Origin: Oryzisolibacter propanilivorax
GTDB lineage: Bacteria; Pseudomonadota; Gammaproteobacteria; Burkholderiales; Burkholderiaceae_C
DNA: 64,000 bases
NCBI RefSeq assembly: GCF_900103645.1
Contig: NZ_FNHP01000002.1
Span: forward strand, 124,001-188,000
Direction of reading: 5' to 3'
Below the pieces are notes generated by a model. That model ran no database searches, was not told the origin of the DNA, and saw only the letters and a program-made list of their open reading frames with translations. Numbering within the stretch: position 1 is the stretch's first letter; every line of letters starts with the position of its first letter. Shown in pieces: positions 46,271 through 54,426 of the stretch. Made by a program: the position numbers and the translations under genes.

Positions 46271-49200
46271 TCAGAAGGCATAGGGCGACTTGAGCGGGCT
46301 GACCGGCAGCGCCTGGCGGCCGGTGTAGGGCTGCAGGGCATAGCGCACGTACAGGCCGCCGGTGAACTGGCGGTAGTTGCGCGCATTGTCCAGTGCCAGG
46401 TGGCTGCCGACGAACAGCTGCGGATGCAGCTGGTACTCCATGGCCACGCCCAGGCTGTAGCCCAGCCCGGTCTTGCTCTGGCCTGGATACACGGCCGTGG
46501 CGCTGGTGCCGACCTCGCCGAAGGCCTCGGCGTCGCTGGCGGCCTGGGCGGCGGCACTCTGGCGCGCGCGGCTGGTCGGAAAGTACGGCGCCGCGTCTTC
46601 CTTGAAGTACTGCACGCCCAGGGCGCCCTTGATCTGGTAGCTCAGGCGGCCGCTGCGCTGCGCCCAGTCGAAGGGCACGGCCATGGCCAAGAACTGCTGC
46701 GGGCTGAAGTAGCCGCCGTGGCCGTAGGTGAAGTAGCGCAGGTTCTTGTCGTAAGCCATGCCGGTCACGTTCAGGCCGGCGGTGAAGATGGAGTCGCTGG
46801 TGCGGTGCACGCGCCAGTACATGCCGCCGCCCAGCTCGACGCGCGAGTTGGACTGCACGTTCTGGCCCTCCAGCGCATGCAGGCTGCCCACGGCGTAGGC
46901 GCCGAAGTCGCCGTCGTCCCAGGTCAGGTCCAGGCGTGCGCCGTTGGAGGAGACCGCGCCCCACTTCTCGCCGGTGCGCGCATCGCGTGCGCCGGCGAAC
47001 GACAGCACGCTGTCGGTGACCGGGCGGCGCGACAGGTCGCCGGTCAGGCTGATCTGCTCGGACAGGTCCATGCGGTAGCGTACGCCGCCCATGACGTCGT
47101 TCTGGCGAAAGCCCAGCGGCAGCGTGCCCACGTCCACCGCCAGCTTGGCGGTCTCGTAGGCGATGCCCACGCCCACGCCGCCGTCGTTCTGCGAGCCGGG
47201 CGAGCGCGTAGGCATGTCCAGCGCCGTCGCCGGGCCGGCGCCGAAACGGCTGAGCGTGCCGTAGTTGGTCTCGGGCGTGCCGGCGCCGACGCCGGTGGGG
47301 GTGACGCGCACGGCCATCATGCCGTCGCCGGCGGGAAACTTCATCTCCACCGGCGCCTGCAGGTCGGTCAGGCGACTCATGCCGCTCTCGCCCTGGCGCC
47401 CACGCCCGACCACCCCCACCGACAGCATGGAGGTGCGCCCTTCCTGCAGCTCGGCCAGGTCGTCCAGCGCGCTGCGCGGGCGTGCCGGCGTTCCTGGCGG
47501 CAGCAGCGGCGCACTGGCCCAGGGCGAGGCCGACGGCAGCGGCGCGGCGGTGCTGGTGACGGCGGCCAGCATCGGCGCCTGGCCGGCGGCGTAGGTCGAC
47601 GGCATTGGCATGGCGCCGGCCGGCATCGGCACGTAGCCGGTGGCGACCGGGGCGACCGGCTGCGCCAGCGCGCGCGCGGCGTTCGGCGTCAGCAAGTTGC
47701 TGCTGGCTGCCGGCGCCACCGGCGCCGGGCTGGCCATCGCCGGGGCGGCGGTGCGCGCCGTGGCGCTGCGCCGGTTGCTGGCCGGATGGGCCGCGGTCGA
47801 TGCACGCGCTGCCGCCCGCGCGGGCGCGGCGGCCGGCAGAGGCGCCGGCATCTCCGCGGCGCCGCTGCCGTAGTAGTTGCTGGGCGTGGGCGGCGGCGCC
47901 ACCGGCGGCGCCGGAAAGCGCGCCACGCCGGCCGGCTGCGGGATGAAGGGCTGCGGCCCGGCGGGCAGGGCCACGGGTGTGGCGGCGGGCGCGCGCGCCT
48001 GCAGGTACGCCGGCACGGCCGCCACCGGCGCCTGGCTGGCGCCGCCCCACAGGGGCTGGGCGGTGGCCGTGCGGCGGAAGGGGTTGCCGCCCGGCGCGTT
48101 CGGGTTGGCGTAGGTGCCGCCGCCCTGGCCGGTGGCCGCCAACAGCTGCGCGCGCTGGCGGTTCTCCGCCTCGATCGCGGCCGCGAAGTACTGCCCGGCC
48201 TTGCTGGCCTGGCCCTTGGCGCGGTACACCCGGCCGGCGGTGGTCAGCACCTCCGGGTCCTGCGGCGCCAGCTGCAGCGCCACCTGCACGGCCGACTCGG
48301 CGTGGCCGAGCTCTTTGGCGCCGGTGGCGGTGTTGGCGGCGGCCAGCAACAGCTTGACGTTGCGCGGGTCGCGCTCGAGCAGGCGCTGGTACAGCGCCAT
48401 GGCCTGGGCATGGTCGCCGTGGTCGGCGTACATGCGCGCCAGCGCGCCGATGACCTCGGTGTCCTGCGGCCGCTCGGCCAGCAGCGGGGCCAGCATGTCG
48501 TAGGCGCCGGCCAGGTCGCCGGCACTGCGCAGCGCGTCCGCCTGGCGCAGGATGTAGCCCACGCGGATGTCCTCGAAGCCCTTGCGGTCCTGCGCCGACA
48601 TCGGCGTGTCCTGCAGCTGGCGCAGCACGCCGGCCAGCTCCACGTCCTGCTGCGTCTTGAGCAGCGCCGCGGCGTACTGCAGGCGCAGCCCGACGTCGGG
48701 CCGCGGGGTGCGCGCCAGCATGTCGCGCACCATGGCCAGGGCGCGGTTCGGGTCGCCCGCGTCGGCCCAGGCCAGTGCCACGGCGCCGAGCAGTTCCGGG
48801 TCCTGGCCGACGAAGGGCTCGGCCTGGGCCAGCATCTGCTGCGCCTGCACCAGCCGGCCCTCGCGCCCCAGCGCCGAGGCGGCCTGGGCCTGCACGTGCA
48901 CCCACACGCGCTTTTGCAGCGCGGCGATGTCGCGCGTGCGGTTCTTCTCGGGGATGCGCTCGAGCGTGGCCAGCGCGCCGGCCCAGTCGCGCGACTCGGA
49001 GGCCAGCAGCGCCCTGGCGTACAGCGCCTCGGGCATGTTGGGATTGGATACCAGCAGGCCGTCCATCACGCCGCGCGCCTCGCTCATCGCGCCCATCTTC
49101 AGGTACAGCCGCGCCAGGTCCAGGCGCACCCAGGGGTTGGCCGGGTCGTTCAAGAGCGCGTCCTCGAGCGCCAGCCGGGCGCCGTTGTCGTCGCCGCGCG

Positions 49201-50647
49201 CCGCCGCCGCCTTGGCCAGGCCCATGGCCTGGGTGGCGCGCAGGCGGCCGAGCGCGCCCACCTTCTCCTGCTGGCTCGGCGTCAGGCGCTCGACCAGGGC
49301 CAGCGCCTCGCTGGCCTTGCCGGTCTGCGCCAGCACGCCGACCAGGCCGCGCAGCGCGTCCGGGTTGTCGGCCTGGCGCGCCAGCACGCGGCGGTAACCG
49401 GCCTCGGCCGCGTCCAGCTGGCCCAGCTCGGCCTGTACGTCGGCCAGGTCGTTCTGGGCAGTGATCTCCTGCGGGTCGGTGCGCACCGCCTGCTCCAGCA
49501 GCTGGCGCGCCGAGTCGGTCTGGCCGGCCTCGCGCGCGCGGCGCGCCTGTTCGACCAGTGTCCAGTAGGTGGCGCTGGCCAGGGCTTGCTTCCAGCGCGC
49601 GGCCGCGCCCTGGTGGCTGGCGCGCTCCAGGTAGTCGCGCGCCTGGGCGAACTCCTCCTGGCGCAGGCGCAGCACGCCCATGCCGCCGAGCGCGTCGCCG
49701 TCATTCGGGCGCGCCTGCAGCACGCTGCGGAACTCGGCCTCGGCGGCCTCCAGGTCGCCCTCGTCCAGGGCCTTGAAGCCCTCGCTGCTGCGCTCGCGCA
49801 GCGGATCGCGCGTAGCCACGGCCTGCGTGCGCACCGTACGCTGCGCGGCCTGCACCTCGCGCAGGCGCGCGGCCACCGCTTGGTCGTTCGGGTGCGCGCG
49901 CAGGAAGGCCTCGTACAGCGGGATGTCGGCGCTGCGCGTGCCGGTCCAGGCCAGGGCCTTGCGCCAGGCATCGGTGGCCGCCTTGCCCACTTCCGGGTCC
50001 TGGGAGAGGCGCGCCAGCTGGGCGATGCCCTCGCGCCGCGTGGCCTCGCGGTAGGTCAAGTGCTGGGCCAGGGCCAGCGAGATCTTGGCGTCGCCGGGCG
50101 ACTCGCGCGCCAGCCGCTCCAGGCCGCGCCGCGCCGTGTCCCAGCCGCCGGAGGTGCCGCCCAGCGTCTGGTAATACTCCAGCGCCAGCGGCCCGGTCGG
50201 CTCGGCGTTGCCTAGCGCTTCGCGGTAGTTGCTCATGGCCTGCTCGGACTGGCCGGAGCTGGCCAGCGTGCGTGCCTGCTGCACCTGTGCGGCGTTGCGC
50301 TGCACGTTGATCTCCTGCTGCAGCCGGTCCACCAGGCGGTGGTCGGGGTGCGCCCGGCGCAGCTGCTCCAGGTAGCGCTGCGCCTCCTCGACGCGCTGCA
50401 GCTGCGCCAGGGCGCGCGCCATGCCATACAGCGCATCGGGCTGGTTCGGGCTGGCGCGCAGCAGCTTTTCCCAGGCGTCGATGGCGCGCGCCGAATCGCC
50501 GCGCGACTGCCAGTACTGGCCCTGCTCGATGAGCGCGCGCGTGGCGGCGTCGGTCTGTGCCAGCGCCAGGGGTGCGCCCAGGGCGGCCGCCAGGGCCAGG
50601 ATCAGCGTGCGGTGGCGGGGGTGGCGCTTCGGCCTTGGTTCGGACAT
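46271..50647 (-). CDS. bcsC: Cellulose synthase outer-membrane subunit BcsC
   Basis: Exports the cellulose chain across periplasm and outer membrane. It has 1458 residues; E. coli BcsC has about 1157. A signal peptide (LILALAAALGAPLALA) is followed by TPR repeats to about residue 825 (for example QPDALYGMARALAQL), then a Pro/Ala-rich linker (about 826-1069), and the BCSC C-terminal beta-barrel beginning TSMLSVGVVGRGRQG and ending PVSPLKSPYAF. ATG 50647 is chosen; it lies 46 bases inside the end of bcsZ, so the genes overlap. It is the last gene of the bcs operon, followed by a strong terminator. The linker length is unusual. Confidence 0.94.
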   Translation of the reverse strand: MSEPRPKRHPRHRTLILALAAALGAPLALAQTDAATRALIEQGQYWQSRGDSARAIDAWEKLLRASPNQPDALYGMARALAQLQRVEEAQRYLEQLRRAHPDHRLVDRLQQEINVQRNAAQVQQARTLASSGQSEQAMSNYREALGNAEPTGPLALEYYQTLGGTSGGWDTARRGLERLARESPGDAKISLALAQHLTYREATRREGIAQLARLSQDPEVGKAATDAWRKALAWTGTRSADIPLYEAFLRAHPNDQAVAARLREVQAAQRTVRTQAVATRDPLRERSSEGFKALDEGDLEAAEAEFRSVLQARPNDGDALGGMGVLRLRQEEFAQARDYLERASHQGAAARWKQALASATYWTLVEQARRAREAGQTDSARQLLEQAVRTDPQEITAQNDLADVQAELGQLDAAEAGYRRVLARQADNPDALRGLVGVLAQTGKASEALALVERLTPSQQEKVGALGRLRATQAMGLAKAAAARGDDNGARLALEDALLNDPANPWVRLDLARLYLKMGAMSEARGVMDGLLVSNPNMPEALYARALLASESRDWAGALATLERIPEKNRTRDIAALQKRVWVHVQAQAASALGREGRLVQAQQMLAQAEPFVGQDPELLGAVALAWADAGDPNRALAMVRDMLARTPRPDVGLRLQYAAALLKTQQDVELAGVLRQLQDTPMSAQDRKGFEDIRVGYILRQADALRSAGDLAGAYDMLAPLLAERPQDTEVIGALARMYADHGDHAQAMALYQRLLERDPRNVKLLLAAANTATGAKELGHAESAVQVALQLAPQDPEVLTTAGRVYRAKGQASKAGQYFAAAIEAENRQRAQLLAATGQGGGTYANPNAPGGNPFRRTATAQPLWGGASQAPVAAVPAYLQARAPAATPVALPAGPQPFIPQPAGVARFPAPPVAPPPTPSNYYGSGAAEMPAPLPAAAPARAAARASTAAHPASNRRSATARTAAPAMASPAPVAPAASSNLLTPNAARALAQPVAPVATGYVPMPAGAMPMPSTYAAGQAPMLAAVTSTAAPLPSASPWASAPLLPPGTPARPRSALDDLAELQEGRTSMLSVGVVGRGRQGESGMSRLTDLQAPVEMKFPAGDGMMAVRVTPTGVGAGTPETNYGTLSRFGAGPATALDMPTRSPGSQNDGGVGVGIAYETAKLAVDVGTLPLGFRQNDVMGGVRYRMDLSEQISLTGDLSRRPVTDSVLSFAGARDARTGEKWGAVSSNGARLDLTWDDGDFGAYAVGSLHALEGQNVQSNSRVELGGGMYWRVHRTSDSIFTAGLNVTGMAYDKNLRYFTYGHGGYFSPQQFLAMAVPFDWAQRSGRLSYQIKGALGVQYFKEDAAPYFPTSRARQSAAAQAASDAEAFGEVGTSATAVYPGQSKTGLGYSLGVAMEYQLHPQLFVGSHLALDNARNYRQFTGGLYVRYALQPYTGRQALPVSPLKSPYAF

Positions 50648-51843
50648 GCCTGTTCCCAACGAGGTTGCAGCCTGCCCAAGGGCAGGAATTGGTAGCGTTG
50701 TTCCAGGTATCCGGTGCCGAACAGCCCCAGAACCTGGTCGTAATAACGGGGCGGCGCATCCTGCGGCGCCTCCAGCAGCTCGCGGCGCACGCGCTCTTGC
50801 TGCGCTTTCAGCGCCGCCTGGGCGCCGCGCGCCTGCAGGTAGGGCAGCAGCGCCGCTGAAAAGCCCACCGGCCCCTGCCCTTCGGCATGGCCAATGGAAA
50901 CATGCACGCGTTCGGGCGGCAGGGCAGCGCCGCCCTGCAACAGCGCCGCCATGCCGCCCAGGCGCTGCTGCTGCACGGCGGCCAGCGGGTCGGCGCGCGG
51001 CGTCATGCCGGCCCACAGGTAGGTGCGGATGGCGTCATAGCTGCCCACGTCGCCCTTTTGCGGATCGGTCAGGAAACTACCCTTGGTGCCGGACGGGGCA
51101 TGCCAGGCCACCCAGTCGGCGATGAAACCCTTGGAGCTGGCCTCGCCCAGCAGCCGCGCATGGCTGGCCAGCACCGCCTTCCACGGCCCCTTCGGGTCGA
51201 GCTGCTGCAGCGCGCGCGCCAGGAACACGGGCAGATAGCTCGGATTGAGGCGCCAGGTGGCACTGCCCATGGTGAAGCCCTGCGCGGCCGGCAGCAGCGT
51301 CGGCCCCAGGCCGGGCAGGTCGGCCACTTCCTGCGCGGCCACCAGCGCCAGCAGACTGCGCGCCTGCTCGGTGTAGCGCGGCTCATTCCACAGCCGGCCA
51401 GCTTCGGCCAGCGCGTAGACGAACCACAAATTGCCGTCGGAGGCCGGATTGGGATCGACCACGCCCCAGCTGCCGTCCTCGCGTCGGCCCCACTGCCAGG
51501 CCGGCAGACGCTTGCCCATGTCGCCCTCGGCCAGGTTGGCGATGCTCCAGCTCCAGGCCTTGTCGAAGCGCTCGCGGTCGTTCGCCACCAGGGCGAAGAA
51601 CATGGCGTAGGACTGGCCCTCGGAGGTCGAGTGCTGCTGCTTGACGCTGTGGTCGATGACGCGCCCGTCGGACTGCATGAAGCGCTGCGCGAACCGCTGC
51701 CACAGCGGCCAGTCGGCGGCGGCACAGCCCGCACCCTGGCCGTGCGCAGCGCCGCCAGCGGCCAACAATGCCGCCATCGCCAACGCCCTGCCGGGGCGCT
51801 TCCAGGCAGGGCGTGTTGCGTCGAAATGGCTGGCTGCGGTCAT
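50602..51843 (-). CDS. bcsZ: Periplasmic endo-1,4-beta-glucanase BcsZ (GH8)
   Basis: Cellulase of glycosyl hydrolase family 8 that trims or releases misplaced cellulose in the periplasm; 413 residues. It has a signal peptide (ALAMAALLAAGGAAHGQ) and the GH8 core: WQRFAQRFMQSDGRVID, then STSEGQSYAMFFALV with catalytic Glu75, WSIANLAEGDMGKRLPAWQW, PASDGNLWFVYALAEAG and SYDAIRTYLWAGM. A C-terminal extension of about 40 residues overlaps bcsC. A 138-base gap separates it from bcsB. Confidence 0.94.
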   Translation of the reverse strand: MTAASHFDATRPAWKRPGRALAMAALLAAGGAAHGQGAGCAAADWPLWQRFAQRFMQSDGRVIDHSVKQQHSTSEGQSYAMFFALVANDRERFDKAWSWSIANLAEGDMGKRLPAWQWGRREDGSWGVVDPNPASDGNLWFVYALAEAGRLWNEPRYTEQARSLLALVAAQEVADLPGLGPTLLPAAQGFTMGSATWRLNPSYLPVFLARALQQLDPKGPWKAVLASHARLLGEASSKGFIADWVAWHAPSGTKGSFLTDPQKGDVGSYDAIRTYLWAGMTPRADPLAAVQQQRLGGMAALLQGGAALPPERVHVSIGHAEGQGPVGFSAALLPYLQARGAQAALKAQQERVRRELLEAPQDAPPRYYDQVLGLFGTGYLEQRYQFLPLGRLQPRWEQACPNQGRSATPATAR

Positions 51844-51981
51844 TCTTGTGCTACTGATTCAGGAGCTATATCCCGTTACGGCGCATGGGCCAGGGCCCGG
51901 AAACACCCAAAACCCATGCGCCGGGCGCTTGCAGCGCCCGTGTGCTCTTGATCCCCCTCGGCACACCCGGCTGCAGCCGGC

Positions 51982-54360
51982 TTACTGCTGGCGCAGGCGA
52001 CTGCGGGCACGGGCGCGCAGCGCAATGTAAAGCATGAAACCGACGACCGCGGCCGCCAGCACACCCAGCAGCACCATCACCAGCGGGTGGCGCGACAGCC
52101 ACCACTGCACGCGCGCCACCGGGCCCAGCTGGCCGACGTAGTAGCTCTGCTCGGCCACCAGGCTGTCCACCTGCTTGCCGCGGATCACGGCGGTGCTGCC
52201 CTGGATGCGCTTGAGCAGGTCCGGGTCGAGCAGCGCGTCCACGCCCTGCTGCAGGCCCGACGCCTGGTTGCTGATCAGGAGCACCACGCTGCGCCCGCTC
52301 TTGAGCGGCGACTCGAAGCCGGCATACACCGCGTCGCTGCTGGCACTGGTGTAGACGATCTCGCTGCGGCCCGGGCGGCTGCGGTCGCGCTGCTCGGGAT
52401 CGAACCAGTTGAGCAGGTGCGAAGCGTAGTCGGACAGGCGGAAGCGCTTGGTGCCCTCCTTCAGGCTGAACGGCAGATGCTCGGCCCACTGGGCCACCAG
52501 CGGCGGGTTGTTGCCGCTGGCGATGACCAGCAGGTCCTTGTCGGCCACTTCCTCCATACGGTCGCCGCCCAGCACCACGGTGCTGGCGTGCGCCGGGTAG
52601 CCGGTGACCATGCCCATCAGGCCCATCAGCGACAGATAGGCGCTGTAGTCGCCGGCTTCGGGCCGGGCCGGCAGCACGATGGCGGTCTGCGACAGGTCGG
52701 CCATGCGCGTGAACGGGAAGCCGGTGTTGGCGAAGGCCGCCAGGTCCGGCATGGCGATGAAGTGCGAGAAGCCGCGGATGTCGATGGTCGAGTCCGGCTC
52801 GACGGTGCCGCGCACGTTGTCCAGCAGCACGTCCTTGCAGGCGCCTTCCTTCAGGATGTCGTGGTAGTAGTGGAACTGCAGCTGGCTGCGCGCGGGCAGC
52901 TTGAACAGCGGGATCTCGAACAGGTCTTCGGCCGGCAGCAGATCGCCCGCGGGCACGGCCTTGTTCAGCCAGCTCTCGATGCGGCTGGGCTTGTCGTGGT
53001 CCATGGCGCGCAGCGGCAGCGCGCGCAGGAACTGCTCGTTGACGCTCACGTTCAGCGTCGACTTGTCGGCCATCGGACGCGCCGTGTAGCGGTACTTCAG
53101 GTGCACCGGGATGTTCTGCTTGCGCCAGGCGAACAGGTCGGGCGGCACCTGGAAATTCACCCGGATCAGGTCAGGCGAATAGCCCGAGACCGTCAGCTGG
53201 CTCTGGTCGACCAGCTCGCCGAACTTCACAGGCCGGTCATTGGGCAGCCAGTTGGGCGCGTCGTAGGGCTTGCGCGGCGTGATTTCCTTGAGCTCGCCGA
53301 TGGTGGCGGTGGCACCCGACAGCGAGGTGCCGCCCAGAGCCAGCGCGGTGGCCGCGCGCTTGAGCTCGGCCGCGTCGCGGCCGCTGACGATCAACAGCTT
53401 GGCCGTGGGGTCGCCGGGGTGCGTGGCGACCTGCAGTGTCGGCCCGGACGGCGCGGACAGACCCCCGCCGGCGATGGCATCGGCATTGTTGGCCAGGTTC
53501 AGCACCACTGCATTGCCGCGCGCCGGCAGCTGTCCGACCAGGGCCGGGAAGCTGGCGCCGCGGAAACCCGCCAGCCCACCGAACCACGAAGCGACGGTGC
53601 CGGCAGCCTCCAGCTGCCCCGGGTCCGGCGCACGGGCGAAGACGATGGGCAGGACCAGCTGGCGCGCGTCGCGCCGGTCGAAGAACGGCTCCGGCAGGAA
53701 GGCCAGGTCGTTGGGCGGGGTCAGCGGGTTGACCGACAGCTCCAGCGTGCTGTCATTGCCGACGTTGGCCCACAGGCTGGAGTGCGCAGGGTCTTCGCAC
53801 TCCATGGTGTAGTGCCCGATCAGCTCCAGGTTCAGGCGGTTGAATTCGGTGATCAGCCGGGTCGGGATGTCGATGTCGCGCTGCAGGTTCACTCCGCCCT
53901 GCTCGCGCGGCACCGGGATGGTGGCCACCACCTGTTCGTTGACCAGCACGCGGATGTGCGAGATGTCGGGCAGCAGTGCTGGCGAATAGGCGTAGTTCAG
54001 GTGCAGCCGGGCGCCGGTCACGACCTCGTCGTTGCGGATGCCGAACTGCACGCCGCTGGAACCCTGCACGCCGCGCAGCTGCAACGGAAACACCGCCCCC
54101 AGCTCGCGCAGCGTGACCTTGTAGGTGCGCTTGCCGGCCAGCGGCGCCACCTCGGCCGGTGCAGTGGCCGTGGCGGGCGGCATGGCGGCCGGCGGCACCA
54201 CCGCGGTGGCCGGGCGGGTGCTCTGCGCCGGCGCCAGGCTGGTACTTCCCAGTGCCGCCAGCAGTACCGCGACAGGCAGCAGCCGTGCCGCAGGGCCGCG
54301 ACCGGGCAGGTGGCGGCTGGCCGCGGCAGGGCGGTTGCAGTGAGGGACTTCAGGAAACAT
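51982..54360 (-). CDS. bcsB: Cellulose synthase regulatory subunit BcsB
   Basis: Periplasmic, membrane-anchored partner of BcsA that guides the glucan and is needed for its activity; 792 residues. It has an N-terminal signal (LLPVAVLLAALGSTSLAPA), a Pro/Ala-rich stretch, then two carbohydrate-binding/flavodoxin-like modules (VTLRELGAVFPLQLRGVQGS, MECEDPAHSSLWANVGNDS, FHYYHDILKEGACKD). A C-terminal anchor helix (VMVLLGVLAAAVVGFMLYIA) sits near residues 758-778. The ATG has GGAG upstream and lies 66 bases after bcsA. Confidence 0.95.
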   Translation of the reverse strand: MFPEVPHCNRPAAASRHLPGRGPAARLLPVAVLLAALGSTSLAPAQSTRPATAVVPPAAMPPATATAPAEVAPLAGKRTYKVTLRELGAVFPLQLRGVQGSSGVQFGIRNDEVVTGARLHLNYAYSPALLPDISHIRVLVNEQVVATIPVPREQGGVNLQRDIDIPTRLITEFNRLNLELIGHYTMECEDPAHSSLWANVGNDSTLELSVNPLTPPNDLAFLPEPFFDRRDARQLVLPIVFARAPDPGQLEAAGTVASWFGGLAGFRGASFPALVGQLPARGNAVVLNLANNADAIAGGGLSAPSGPTLQVATHPGDPTAKLLIVSGRDAAELKRAATALALGGTSLSGATATIGELKEITPRKPYDAPNWLPNDRPVKFGELVDQSQLTVSGYSPDLIRVNFQVPPDLFAWRKQNIPVHLKYRYTARPMADKSTLNVSVNEQFLRALPLRAMDHDKPSRIESWLNKAVPAGDLLPAEDLFEIPLFKLPARSQLQFHYYHDILKEGACKDVLLDNVRGTVEPDSTIDIRGFSHFIAMPDLAAFANTGFPFTRMADLSQTAIVLPARPEAGDYSAYLSLMGLMGMVTGYPAHASTVVLGGDRMEEVADKDLLVIASGNNPPLVAQWAEHLPFSLKEGTKRFRLSDYASHLLNWFDPEQRDRSRPGRSEIVYTSASSDAVYAGFESPLKSGRSVVLLISNQASGLQQGVDALLDPDLLKRIQGSTAVIRGKQVDSLVAEQSYYVGQLGPVARVQWWLSRHPLVMVLLGVLAAAVVGFMLYIALRARARSRLRQQ

Positions 54361-54426
54361 GGGACAAGGCTCCGGCTGTGGTTGTTGTTCGTGGAAGGGG
54401 GGTCAGGCTGCAGGCCGCGGCGGCGG

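Noticed and set aside
46028-50215. Plus-strand frame of 1395 codons opposite bcsC
   Set aside because: Antisense shadow of the TPR repeats; no start context or domain is visible.
51841-51880. Possible further repeat copy upstream of bcsZ
   Set aside because: Only the TCAGGAGCTAT-like part resembles the family edge; the core is absent, so I did not count it.
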